Below the pieces are notes generated by a model, which worked only from the letters and a program-made list of their open reading frames with translations, did no database searches and was not told where the DNA came from. A stretch of 64,000 nucleotides of DNA, taken from assembly GCA_001600455.1 (NCBI GenBank), contig BCKC01000003.1:2704315-2768314 (forward strand), written 5' to 3'. Below are positions 10,481 through 21,402 of this stretch, in pieces. How positions within the stretch are numbered: the first letter of the stretch is position 1; each line of letters begins with the position of its first letter. The position numbers and the translations under genes were made by a program. The DNA is from Endocalyx cinctus (Eukaryota; Ascomycota; Sordariomycetes; Amphisphaeriales; Apiosporaceae).

Positions 10481-11665
10481 ATGATGAAAGCACTTCTACT
10501 CAACGCTGAGGCCAAAACTGGCTACGTTTCTGAAATCCCTCGCCCCCAGCCCAAATCAGGCGAAGTCCTCGTTCGCGTGCAAGCCGTCGCCGTCAACCCG
10601 GTAGATGGCTTCCGCGTATCCGCACCTATCGCCGCGACCGGGCGCGTGATCGGGACGGACCTGTCGGGGATAGTGGAAGAGCTCGGCAGCGGGGTGACGA
10701 ACCTGAAGAAGAGCGAGCGCGTCGCCGGCAGCGTGCAGGGAGTCTCCACCCAAACCAACTGCCAAGGCGCCTTCGCTGAGTACGTTCTCATCCCCGCCGA
10801 CCTCGTCTGGCGCGTCCCGGAGTCCGTATCCTTCGAGCAGGCCGCCTCCGTGAACATCAACGGGTTAACGGCCGCGCTCGCCCTCTGGGAGAAGCTGGGC
10901 CTCCCGACGCCGTTTCCCTGGGCCCGCCCTTACGACCCGAATCACCCGGCTTTGGCTTCGCGCTATCCCGACGCTGCGGTCGCGGGCCCCTTGTGCCTCT
11001 TTATCTACGGAGCTACGACCTCGGTCGGCCTCTACACCGCCCAGATCGCCCGCCGCTCCGCCGAGGCCGCCGGTCGTCCGCTCTTCCTCATCGGCGCCGC
11101 GAGCGCCCGGAACCACGCGCTATTGAAGGCGGAGCCGTACGCGTTCGACGCCCTCGTCGACTATCACGACGAGGATTGGGTCGAGCAGGTGAAGACCCTC
11201 GCGAAGCCGTACGGCGGCGCGCACGGAGCGGTGGACTGCGTGAGCGAGGGGACGTCGGTGCGGAACTCGGCCATGACCTTGAGACAGCCCGGAGGCAAAG
11301 TCGTCATCATCCTGACCGCGCAGCAAGGAGGCTGGGGCGACCTCGTAGCGGACGTGCCGGCCGGCACTATCGACTACCTATTAGCGTGGGTGGGGCTAGG
11401 CGTCGAGATCGAGCAGTCCGAGTTCCTGCTACCGGCGAGGCCGTTGTCGCGCGCTCTGTCCGTCGAGTTTTTCAAGTGGCTGTCGGACGGGGGCAAGCTG
11501 GCGCCTAACCCGATACGATTGATGCCGGGAGGGTTAGAGAAGATTATGGAGGATGGGATGGCGCTGATAGGTCCCGGCGGTATGCAGAACCGAATCGAGA
11601 AGAGGACGGAGAGCTGGATGAGGCCTGTCAGCGGTGAGAAAGTGGTGTATCGGATAGCCTCGTAG
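10481..11665 (+). CDS. MDR-family trans-enoyl reductase-like / zinc-independent alcohol dehydrogenase-like protein
   Basis: A single-exon frame of 394 residues starting ATG-ATG; either ATG could be used. The N-terminal GroES-like domain (IPRPQPKSGEVLVRVQAVAVNPVD) is followed by a Rossmann fold with the nucleotide loop YGATTSVG (residues about 176-183). The usual zinc-ligand Cys/His set of classical alcohol dehydrogenases is absent. These traits fit the fungal trans-enoyl reductase / toxD-like branch, whose members reduce polyketide enoyl intermediates using NADPH, or simple quinone-oxidoreductase relatives. The coding region is visibly more GC-rich than its flanks. It lies on the same strand as the O-methyltransferase. 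The reductase family is clear; the substrate is not. Confidence 0.85.
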   Translation: MMKALLLNAEAKTGYVSEIPRPQPKSGEVLVRVQAVAVNPVDGFRVSAPIAATGRVIGTDLSGIVEELGSGVTNLKKSERVAGSVQGVSTQTNCQGAFAEYVLIPADLVWRVPESVSFEQAASVNINGLTAALALWEKLGLPTPFPWARPYDPNHPALASRYPDAAVAGPLCLFIYGATTSVGLYTAQIARRSAEAAGRPLFLIGAASARNHALLKAEPYAFDALVDYHDEDWVEQVKTLAKPYGGAHGAVDCVSEGTSVRNSAMTLRQPGGKVVIILTAQQGGWGDLVADVPAGTIDYLLAWVGLGVEIEQSEFLLPARPLSRALSVEFFKWLSDGGKLAPNPIRLMPGGLEKIMEDGMALIGPGGMQNRIEKRTESWMRPVSGEKVVYRIAS

Positions 11666-12243
11666 TACAATTTAGATAATTACACCAATAACAACAAGAT
11701 TACTTTCAGCCACTTTACATAATGTTCGCAATCTGTTGCATGTGTTACGGTATTTATTACGAGTGGGTAGGAATGCAGGCGCCACCCCTGGTAAATCGCG
11801 AAGAGCTGACAGCAGTTCCCCATCTTCCTTGGGGGCCAAACCGAATGCAACCTTCAAACAAACTATAAGAGGCGTCTTTATACCAGGATTCTGGGTAATT
11901 GACCGAGACATGGCGATAACATAGCTCATTAATAATTATTCAGCTGAAAAAAAACTTGTTAATCATTTCCTAAAAATAATCTTGCCTTGATTTTACTATG
12001 TAGATAATATTGTCGGGAGGTGTGGTAGAGGGGGATCCACCAGAGCCTCACGCTGACCCCCAGGATATACAAATATGGAATTGAAATTTTCATTTTCCTC
12101 CGTCTCCCCTTTCCTTCATCTCTTGTTCTTTGTCCTCAATTTCTTCAATCTCAAACGACGTTGCTCCAATTCGTCCCTAGAAGTCTATATCGTAACTAGT
12201 ATCGACTCGTTCGAACAATCTTCTCCGATACTCCCTCAGAAAT
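11666..12243. other. intergenic
   Basis: Spacer between the reductase and CorA-like genes. A minus-strand 85-codon frame (11672-11929) with an ATG is present but matches nothing I know and was not accepted. The last part is pyrimidine-rich (12100-12170), as expected upstream of a fungal start codon. Confidence 0.55.
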
Positions 12244-15200
12244 ATGGCTCAAAACGGACGACAAAACGGCGTCTCTTTAGATATTTATGTCGACCCACAG
12301 TATTATTCAGCTGAATCTAATGCCTTATCGTATAAAGAAGAGCCATGGAATCATTTCAAGAATCCAGCCGACACATACCTCAGTATTAGGAGAGAAAAGC
12401 TAGCGGAATTTGAGGAGAATATGAGGCGATGTAATCCTCAAGAGTGGGAGCGAGTAGAACACGAGAAGAAGCGACTTGCCAGGCTTCATGCGAGATTTGA
12501 AGAATCGCCCACAAAAAAAGCCCTTATGGATCGTCTTCATAAATCTCGCGAGGCATGGAAGCAAAACCGTAAAACGAAAGACTCCAAAAATGACAAGTAT
12601 ACACCGAAGATAAATGAGGGCGAAGAAGATTCGGACGATGATGCAGAGGAGTGGATGGGCGGCTTCAAGGCTTGCATCATGCTCTTCAAAAAATCGGCCT
12701 CGGGAAAGTCCTGGGAAGGGTACTCGGATCCAGCCCACAAGGGGGCTAAATTTCCCAATCAAAAAATGAGGGTTCAAAAGATCCTAACACCCGGGCCTCA
12801 TAATCCTTTGCCAAAAGTTGAGAAAGACACATTCCGATACTTCCATTTTCCAGCTAATAATATGGAATGGATAGAGGTAACGATGACACCACCCCCCTTT
12901 CTTGCTGTCCTTAGATAATGCTGACCGGAATAACATAATAGAGGGCGATGGAAATCATGTCGTCTGGCAACGCAGACCATAACTCTGAAACTCAAATTGG
13001 AGATCTGATGGCGCGTGAATTCTGGCGTGGTCAGATGCATGGGAGCGGAGGACGTGGCAACTCAGAAACTGAACCCAACACGGCGAATAGGGAGAGCGAC
13101 GCCCTAAAGAAGCCAACTGGACCACTACACGCGAGACATATGCGATCAAGATGCTCGGTCATTCCACGGGCTCCAAACCAAGGCTACAAATCAGGGAAGA
13201 ACGTAGCTCTGTTTGTTAGTTCCGCCGACGCTTGTTCAAAAGAGATATCAGCTAACCAGAGTTCCAGTTGCCATATCTTCATTGGGAAACTAGTAGCAGG
13301 CGTGCGAGGATGTCTCAAATTGTTGAAGAAGTTATGAATCCAAAGCCAAATCGAAAGAAGAAACGAACAGATATATTCGATGTTTGGGAAGAAACTAAAA
13401 AGACGAAGAAGACTAGTTGGCAACCTTCATATAGGTAAGTGATACAAAGTTGATATATCTATGAAGTTGAACATGAATGCGATTTAACAACTCATATTAG
13501 GCAATCGCTCATTACGTATTTGATGGCAGCCGCCAAAGTCGCCGAGGAGATGGATTATGAAGATGACGAGAAGCTACTGCGCGATTTCGTTGATGCCAAA
13601 AATCCATTGCACGTTCGACGGACACTGGACCAGTATTACTTTCCCACTCTGGATGATACATCCGCACGAGATAAAGACCAAGTTGTTTATCGCGGAACGA
13701 AAAAAGGTCGAACTCGGGTTGTCATGGTAGATCAGCTATGGCTCTGGATAATAAATGACAGTAAGTATCCCTCGGCATAACCAGGGGACGTTTAGAGTAT
13801 CACTGACAATAGGTATTAAGACACTATCATAACTTCGTTCCCTAGAAGGTGGGGAAGAAATAAGCCAGACCCATCTGGTGTTCACAAGAGTCTGAGGGAG
13901 CGGCTCAAATTACCGCGCGAAGAGATAACCTCCATTCATCACCTGGGTAAGTATGATTCCAGGAAATCATTTCATTTCATAACTGACCATATTATAGTGT
14001 TGATAATCATTGATCAGTGTTCGCGTGTTTTCTTTGATCGCACCAAGCCCCTTGATCAAAGACCAGAAGTGTTGGATCTATTTACTTCTGCGATCGGGCA
14101 TGTTGTAAGTACTCCACCATTTTGATACAATCTAATCTCCTCTAACATGTATATAGACGGAGAACACAACAGTTGCTTATGAAAATTTCTGGCAAAATGT
14201 AGCCATAATGTCAACCAACTTACTACCGGCGAATAGTGAACACTCGCATAACAAGAGGCTAGATATTAACCCAGAGGGTATCCTGCTCAAAGAAGGCCAG
14301 GACATCGCAGAAGAATTATCAATCATGGGAAGGGTCTTCGCCGAGCAGCGAAAAGTCACCAAAGACTTTAAGAGATACTTGACTAACCCAGAAGGTGAAC
14401 GAAAAGATCAATCAAAAGAGTTCGCAGCGCTCCAGAAGCTCCTAGCCAGGGTGATTGAGCAGAAGGACTCAGTTCATGATCGCTCCCCGAGACAAGTTGG
14501 CTATCGCCGAGGATCTGTAATGGCCGCGACTGAGTCCGGCGACAATTCATATCGAGCTGCTCACGAAGCTGCGGTGCTGTTGGAACAGATCGACAGTCGA
14601 CAAGAAGAGATCCAAGAGCTGAGAGAATCCGCTCTTCGAACATGCGAACAAGTGAGACTTTCATGATAGAAGGCTTAAGTTACGCTAGCTGACTTGAATA
14701 TAGATTGAGAGGCTCCTTAGTTTGAAACAGCAACAAGCATCTATAGTAGAGGCAAAAGCGGCTTTGGTACGAGCAGATGAAAGCATCAAACAAGGACGTG
14801 CCATTATGGCGTTCACGCTCGTCACGATATTTTTCGTAAGTAGTCGTCTCCGCTTTAATAGTTTCTTTGGCTATAGACCTGGTTGTACTCACATGTCCGA
14901 TCAATTAGCTCCCCCTCGGGTTTATGGCAGCCTTCTTCGGAATGAATAACCGAGACATAAATGATGCGCCATGGATGAGCCTCAATGAGCAAATTCGCTA
15001 CATGTGTAAGCAAACTCTGATCAATTTTCATCTTGATACCCTCCATCTCTTCAACATAGCTAACTACTTTACATGATTTTAGTTATTGTGACCGTCACCG
15101 CATTCATTCTTATTATCTCCGTTGCCTTTAGCGTATGGTCGCGTGCCATTGTCCGGCTATTTATTCAAGTCCCGCTCGTGTGGATCGGCGAGCGTACCGG

Positions 15201-15516
15201 GATATATGACTATTGGAAGACGAGCCGGGTGCATCACGGGAACTTGGAACGCAAGAGCGCTCAGATTCTCAGCCGAGTAGAGCAGCACAAGGTGAAGAAG
15301 ACAAAAGAACGAGCACATCATCGAACACCTAGCTCAACGGCAAATTCAAGTTTGACCGCAGTAGAAATGACCGGTTTAGGTATGACTGGCGCTGAAGCTT
15401 TGGCAAAGCCGTCTTCGATTTCAGAGACAAGAAACGGGCCAGATTCGATATTCACTTCATGGTCGCATCGCCTCAGGAGTAAAAGGAGGGAAAACGACAA
15501 CCTAAGTCTTGCTTAA
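12244..15516 (+). CDS. CorA-like Mg2+ transporter-domain membrane protein
   Basis: Ten exons were deduced: 12244-12876, 12942-13214, 13268-13434, 13501-13760, 13821-13946, 13998-14104, 14157-14651, 14704-14835, 14909-15005 and 15083-15516. They give 907 residues with every join in frame. The N-terminal half is charged and Lys/Glu-rich. The middle has RRTLDQYYF, TSARDKDQVVYRG and VMVDQLWLWII, then NTIITSFPRR, typical of the fungal CorA-like family. The C-terminus has two membrane helices, the first followed by GMN (residues about 742-744), the signature of CorA channels, then FIVTVTAFILIISVAF. Fungal relatives are annotated as Mg2+/divalent-cation transporter-like, but many have no tested activity. 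Intron 2 uses a GTTAGT donor. The domain is clear; transport is inferred. Confidence 0.85.
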
Positions 15517-16093
15517 GTATTGTTCATACTTTACACCCAGATTTATTCATAAGATCATGGATACTAGATACTAGGCGATGGCACAGGCGAGACATATGAA
15601 GGGTCATAAATTCAGAGTAGCGGCTTATGGTGGAATACTTTGCCGATAACGTAATATCTAGTATCTAATTGTATAATAGTAAGAATTGTATAATGGTAAT
15701 TTAGAGATAAAATTATTTCTGGATATATACCTATTGGTATCGTATGCAGGCTAATAGCCCTAAGGCGTCGTTCTATTCCTGGACCACATTGGAACAGACA
15801 GGTTCTACTTTCTCAATCTGACACGCAGCGGTAGACCATAATTTCTCATCTCGAGGGGCCGATAAGCGTTACTGTGACTATCTTACCTATGTGCCCGATA
15901 AAGAAATATACATTGGGAGAGGTGAAGCGGGCTTATAAGGTTATTGGTTAATATTTTGCTCGCGCACTAACTTTATTCAACTCTAGGCTATAGCTATGGA
16001 AAGCAATCCTTTTCTACATATATCAAAGCAAAATGGAAAGAAAGAGGGAGAAACAAAGAATAACTACATACTGTAATTATAGGTGACAACTGC
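15517..16093. other. intergenic between convergent genes
   Basis: AT-rich 3' flank shared by the CorA-like and tannase genes. No coding frame or RNA gene was recognised. Confidence 0.6.
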
Positions 16094-17824
16094 TTATCCG
16101 TCCTGGCACTCCCAGTTCGCCGCCTCATTAATTTCCGGCTCCCTATTCGGAACCCCGGCACGAAGACCGGCGACTTGCGGGTACGGGCATAACGGCCTGT
16201 CGCGCCACACCTCGCCGATATTGTTGTTGATCGCCGCGGCGACCATATCGGGGGCGGTGCCGTTCTCGACCCATAGACGCAGCGCAGCCAGCGCGTCCGT
16301 CCTCGGGTGGTCGCGCCCGAACCGCGTCGCCCACAGGTCCGGGAAATTCTGCGCCGCGATGGCCGCCTGTCCGGACCCCCCGAACAACCACGGTGCCGTG
16401 TCGTTGCCCTGCGCGAGCCTGTCCGATAGCCAGCAGTGGTGCATGCCCGGCAGCTCGTAGAACGTCGCCCATCCGTCCGCGCCGCCTTCGGTATCCCGCA
16501 CCATGGCGTCCCAGTAGTTGGATGTCGACCGCGGTGGGATCACGCCGTCCGACAAGCCCGTGTACATCAGAAGCTTGCCGCCGCTGTTTTTGAACGGGGT
16601 CAAGTTTGTGTCGTTCGCGGTCGCGTGCCCGGGGTCCTTGGCGATGGCTCGGTCTAGCATCTCAAAAAGGGACTCGTAGGTCCCGTTGGGCATGTAGTCG
16701 AGGAAGTTAAATGACCACAAAGCCCCAAAGTAAAACCCCGAACCCAAGTATGTAAGAAAGTTGGACTCCGAGTTCACCTCGGGTGCCGTATAAATATACG
16801 TGCCGTTCACCGTGTCGCTAAATAATTTTAAGATGATTTCTGTCCGCTCGGGAGAATAACAATAGATTTCGTCGGCGTACTCCCCGCCGCATTTCAGCCA
16901 TTGGTCCGCGATCATGGGTATCGTGCACAGATCCGGCCTACTGACGATCGTGTCGTTAACACCGTCTGTCGGATCGCACGCTGTCCGCGCCTTAACGAGC
17001 TGCGCCCACCATAATAGCAGGTCAGACTGGGGATCGATCCGGTCCGGTCCCGAGTTGTCCAGTCCCACCTTGTAGAGCCAGGGCAGCAGGTGCACCTGAT
17101 CGTAGGCTGGTGCGCCGACCATCACGCCGTCGAAATAATCTGGGTATCTCTGCACATTCACGAGACCTTGCCGCCCGCCTGTTGAGCACCCGGCATAGTA
17201 CGAGTACTCAATCGTCCGGGCGGCTCCGCCGTTAGCCTTGGTGTAGTACGCCTCAGTTAAGTTCCTGGCGATCAAGACGGAGCCAGCCATAGCGGCGTAG
17301 CCCCAGTCATCTTGTCGGGTAGAGTTGTTTTTCGCCCAGCTGAGTTGTCCTGTGGTTGAATTATGACCTGTATCGGTTGACATTGCGGCCATGTTCTGGT
17401 TGATGCCTGCGGACAAGTCAACCCACGTGATACCGCCGTCGAAGTTGTTGTTCCCGACGGTGAGGAATGAACCGTCCCAAGACGCAGGGTCGGGGAGCAT
17501 GAGCCCAAGGCGATACCCCAGGTTACCAACGATAACGGCACAGGAGTCAACAAGCGTATTGTTGGCGTAGTTGCCTCCCACCATAGGTTGTCCGGGGGGC
17601 GCAATATCGACCGTGGGATCTTGGCCGAAACAGCTGCCGCTTGGGACTTTATTGACAGAGACGACAAAGGCATCTGGGAAAGAAGCCGCTAGGGCCGTGT
17701 CAAATGTTTCACGACTGCAGTTGCCGCTTTCATCCGGTGCCTCTCCGGGACACGGATTTTGAGCGAGAGAAAAGGGGGCAAGAGGAGCCAAGGCGCAGAG
17801 CCAGGCTACTCGAGAAATCGGCAT
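16094..17824 (-). CDS. secreted tannase / feruloyl esterase family protein
   Basis: A single exon of 576 residues beginning with a clear signal peptide (MPISRVAWLCALAPLAPFSLA). The nucleophile motif YYAGCSTGGRQG places Ser at about residue 214. The acid is probably Asp426 (GLSDGVIPP) and the base His463 (MHHCW). Cys213 and Cys464 neighbour Ser and His, matching the paired-cysteine (CS-D-HC) arrangement known in this esterase family. Several NxS/T sites suggest glycosylation. Family members cleave ester bonds of tannins or of ferulic acid on plant polysaccharides, outside the cell. Length and all catalytic residues look complete. Which of the two substrates is preferred cannot be told. The coding region is GC-rich compared with flanks. 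Confidence 0.92.
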   Translation of the reverse strand: MPISRVAWLCALAPLAPFSLAQNPCPGEAPDESGNCSRETFDTALAASFPDAFVVSVNKVPSGSCFGQDPTVDIAPPGQPMVGGNYANNTLVDSCAVIVGNLGYRLGLMLPDPASWDGSFLTVGNNNFDGGITWVDLSAGINQNMAAMSTDTGHNSTTGQLSWAKNNSTRQDDWGYAAMAGSVLIARNLTEAYYTKANGGAARTIEYSYYAGCSTGGRQGLVNVQRYPDYFDGVMVGAPAYDQVHLLPWLYKVGLDNSGPDRIDPQSDLLLWWAQLVKARTACDPTDGVNDTIVSRPDLCTIPMIADQWLKCGGEYADEIYCYSPERTEIILKLFSDTVNGTYIYTAPEVNSESNFLTYLGSGFYFGALWSFNFLDYMPNGTYESLFEMLDRAIAKDPGHATANDTNLTPFKNSGGKLLMYTGLSDGVIPPRSTSNYWDAMVRDTEGGADGWATFYELPGMHHCWLSDRLAQGNDTAPWLFGGSGQAAIAAQNFPDLWATRFGRDHPRTDALAALRLWVENGTAPDMVAAAINNNIGEVWRDRPLCPYPQVAGLRAGVPNREPEINEAANWECQDG

Positions 17825-19821
17825 GGTTGGATACTTAGCAGCTCAAGACAGACTAGTTTTATATCAAAATATGAGTATAATTTTGCAGAAATTATATTGT
17901 GCAGTAAATATATGTCTGTCTTCCTTCGAGTTGCTTGATCGATATTAATACGTGGAAATTCATGGCCTTTTATATTCTTTTCAAGTCAAGCCGATCCATA
18001 GTACCTGTGCAATTTGTGATGTTGGGAGTTTGTACCAGAAACTCTATAAAAATGGTCGAACCTATATGTGCCTTACTCATTTTTCAATGTTATAGCTCAG
18101 TAATGACAGAAGAAACTAACGCCAACTTCATGATATTCCTTTGATTGTGTCCGCAAATTCGGGTCTATGATTACTTCGAACGAGTTTTATGAAAATGCTC
18201 TCCCTTATAACCAGTAAGCGCTACCCAAATCCGTCGTCATATATGTGAAAGCGTCCTTGATCTGACAAAGACTGCCAAACCGACCCCCGTCACATTTCGG
18301 AAGACGTTACCATCGCCGAAGCCCACGCGGGAACCATGTATTTCACTTTTCTGGTGCGAGTGTGATAGTCTCGACCTTCTAATCACAAGGCGCGAAATTC
18401 CATTGTAGGGGCGATAAGATCGGAAGATTCTGACTGCTTTCCATTCTCTTTCAGTCGAGGAATTCCGTATAAGGGCGGACTTCACTTGATTCTTTTTCTC
18501 TATTTGTCTGGATAGGATCAGCTTACATACTACAACATTTCCCTGTTTAGATATCTGCATAAACATCTGACTCGGGATCACAGGTCAGAGCTTTTTTTTT
18601 TTTTTTTTCTGCCGATTGTCAGCCACTGTGCCGCAGTACTCTAAGTCTTTTGACCGTAGTTACTAATATCATATGACTGGTTTATGCCCATCAATCAGTT
18701 ATTTTCTTACCGTAACGCCCAAATCTGTCAACTGCGCCACTTATCAACTAATAAGATAGCCAATTGTGTAATAAATTTATCTTTATCTAAGTCATGCCAC
18801 TTGAAGAAAGGAGAACTAGCAAGGGGCACGTAATGGTTGCCTCGTCAGGGGCGCCGCTACTGTCTCACCCGCCAAGACCACTTTTATGCGTCCATCTATA
18901 ATTTGTTGGTCAATAGGCCGTTTCCATCCGGAGAGGACTTCCATCAGGCCTTCAAGAGTTCATCCAGAGGCTGGCTTGGCATTGACTGAATTGATTCAGA
19001 TGCGAAGCTAAAGCTGGGACATTTATGCTCTCTAATTCATACCAGCTGAATGTGTGGAGACATTTGGCAAGTAGCTTCTCTTTTGGTCGTGATGTTAGGC
19101 AGTAAATTTGTCTAATATTGTGCGGGGATTTCGTGGAAAAAGTGGAAGAAGAGTGTCAGAAATAACATGAAGAGAGGTGAAAGCCGCTTCCCGGGAGTAA
19201 TTATTCACGCAAAAAAAATGTCGATGGAATAAGTGTTTGAAGACGTCCTACGAGAAGAAACGTCTGATACTCTGTATTAGCAGTTGCAACGGTTAACTAT
19301 GTAATTAGAAGCCGACGGGTGGGCACTTCTCCTAAGTGTCCTATTAATAGCAGCTGACTTGAAGTTTGTAGAAGTTGGAAGTTGATACTCTTATACAACC
19401 AGGAAGATCTTTGCTACTTATCACGTTCAAAGAATTATCATCGTAAAGAAACTTCGCTGGGCACTCTCATTAATTACGTATACCAATCAGATCGCGGTAC
19501 CAATTTAGTGATCTCAGGGCTATATTAGCTAGATATCCCATCTTTTCCATCATGCTTTAGGATTTGTGTACGTAAGTCGGATTTTAAAACTCGATATTTT
19601 CCTTAGCCTTAACTATTAAGCTTAATAATTAAAACTAATTTCCTCGCATAAATGTAAATGAAATAGTATGTCCTGTAACAGTGTCCCCTCCAATCCCATG
19701 TTCCATACAAACGAATATTCCCAGTATTAATCCAGTACATCATATTCTAGCTACAGGAAACTAATTACCTAGCTACGAATGTTACACTTCTTTCTCTAAT
19801 GCCCAATGCTAGGTCTCTAAG
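17825..19821. other. intergenic, AT-rich
   Basis: About 2 kb upstream of the esterase gene. It holds a T17 tract at 18592-18608. The 114-codon minus-strand frame at 18237-18581 has no recognisable features. No gene was found. Confidence 0.6.
18592..18608. repeat. T17 homopolymer
   Basis: Seventeen consecutive T in the spacer, with no associated gene. Confidence 0.85.
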
Positions 19822-20295
19822 CTAGAGTGATTGTACGACCCGAACTGCATGTGACGTCCCTGACCCAGTCGTCGTCGACGTAGTCTGCGGGCCGTCCGAC
19901 GGGTAGGTGATCATGACGCCTGTTACAGTACTCCTACTGATGAACGTCTGCGAGACGGTGAACGGAAACGACGTCGGAGCTGCCGGCCAGGGCTCTAGGA
20001 GAGTGGCCGTCCAATTGTACGTCACGCGTCCCTCATAGTAGATATCTATGGCAGGAGTCATCGTCGTCGACCAGATGAAAGAGTAAATAATTGTCAATGT
20101 CGTTGGAAAGCTTGTTGGTACTTCGGTGATGTCTGGTGTTGCGCCTGGTGTGGCGGTTACTGTTGTTGATGTTATAGTGTCTTGTAAGAACGCCGCAGCT
20201 GTTGGTTCGGGAAGAGTAGCTGAACGGCTACGTGCTGCCAAGGTAGCTAAGGCTACTAAAAGTCCGAGACTTAGTTTGCACAACATAACTGTCAT
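19822..20295 (-). CDS. small secreted Ser/Thr-rich protein, unknown
   Basis: A 157-residue frame from ATG 20295. The first 25 residues form a signal peptide (LSLGLLVALATLAARSRS). The mature part is rich in Thr, Ser and Pro, with one NWT glycosylation site, and ends in a TTSTTTGSGTS-like linker followed by a mildly hydrophobic tail. The tail is too short to be called a GPI signal with confidence. There are no Cys pairs after the signal region, so it is not a typical disulphide-rich effector. Similar low-complexity wall or surface proteins are common in filamentous fungi. Start and reading frame look sound; function is unknown. Confidence 0.68.
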   Translation of the reverse strand: MTVMLCKLSLGLLVALATLAARSRSATLPEPTAAAFLQDTITSTTVTATPGATPDITEVPTSFPTTLTIIYSFIWSTTMTPAIDIYYEGRVTYNWTATLLEPWPAAPTSFPFTVSQTFISRSTVTGVMITYPSDGPQTTSTTTGSGTSHAVRVVQSL

Positions 20296-21402
20296 GCCTG
20301 TTTAAAGTTGATTGTGTTGATTAAGTTATTAATGCGAGGGTGATCACAATATGTTCAAGTCATATTGCGAGCTAACAATATAAAATGATCGCAACTGGAA
20401 AACATCCCCGAGAGCGGGGTTGATTTTAAACTTGTGTCTCTCGGATTTATTAGTTAATTCCATGCTGGTGACTAACCTGCTCCTCAAGAATAACAGCATG
20501 TTACGCATCTGATAGATACCCTTTGTATTTAACCTATTTATCCACGCCACTTAACATGACCGAGTTTTCTTGGCTTTCAAAACAATTCAATGGTACGACG
20601 AATCAAAAATCGTTTTGGAATTCTCTCCTTTCAATATCTACCTACTTTCACTATCTTTGTGAAATTATTTGCAAGGGCAGTCTCCGATTGCAAAGCGGGC
20701 GAGTATTGATAGTTGTGGTAAAAGTAATGGATTATCTTATTCCAATATTTTGCCTCAACTATTTACTGCCTGAGTGACGATATCAGCTATATTGTAGATA
20801 ATTACATTAGCTAATTACCCTTCTTGTTACCACTACGACCTAGCAATAATTGCATTGGACTTTTGGTACCGTATGGCTGCTGGCAGAGCAGCCTACAATG
20901 AAAGTCCAGTTTAGCAGCCAGCCGACGAACATATGCTAGGCCGTTCTTATCGAGCGCGACAATAAAGTCGTGATCGTTTGCTAGACGGTCACCCTTGGCT
21001 TATTGTTACCTTCAAATCAAGTCTCACCATGAACAAACCTATCAGGTAGAATTAACATAGGTAATCCAATATTATCAGAGTATAGACAGATTTATTACAG
21101 GGCGGCGAACTGAACGTGAGACTTTTGGCGGTGGATGCTTAAAGTTTTAATCTGATGAGTATAAGATATGGTAATTAGACGAGTTATATCATACCATCAT
21201 GCATAACTTGATACAGTTACTTTTTCTAAATCAAGCAAAGTTTTCATTATTTTCCTACCCGTACTAAGACTATCGTTGCGGCCGATCACTTTTATTTATT
21301 GATTTCCTCATCTTCTGTCTCTCTTTTCTCCATGTACATATACTCTTTTTTTTTTTTTCCGGCTATCATTCGTTCTCGTCCATTTATTAAAAATAGCTCA
21401 AG
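20296..21402. other. intergenic with a compound hairpin
   Basis: Spacer between two minus-strand genes. The main feature is the two-stem inverted repeat at 20854-20910. The 84-codon frame at 20523 shows no coding features. Confidence 0.55.
20854..20910. repeat. two-tier inverted repeat (57-nt hairpin)
   Basis: The outer stem pairs ATTGGACTTT (20854-20863) with AAAGTCCAGT (20901-20910), 10 bp with one G-T. An internal loop follows, then the inner stem GTA-(T)-GGCTGCT (20871-20881) with AGCAGCCTAC (20887-20896), closed by a GGCAG loop. The inner 5' arm could also pair with a second AGCAGCC copy at 20913-20919. It may be a structured RNA or just an inverted repeat. Confidence 0.6.

Noticed and set aside
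10993..11508. 171-codon Arg-rich frame
   Set aside because: Out-of-frame shadow of the enoyl-reductase gene.
11672..11929. 85-codon minus-strand frame with ATG
   Set aside because: Some coding-like stretches (ALRDLPGVAPAFLP) but no family, no flanking exons and a location within a convergent spacer; chance not excluded.
18237..18581. 114-codon minus-strand frame
   Set aside because: Basic, low-complexity text without motif, adjacent to a T17 tract.
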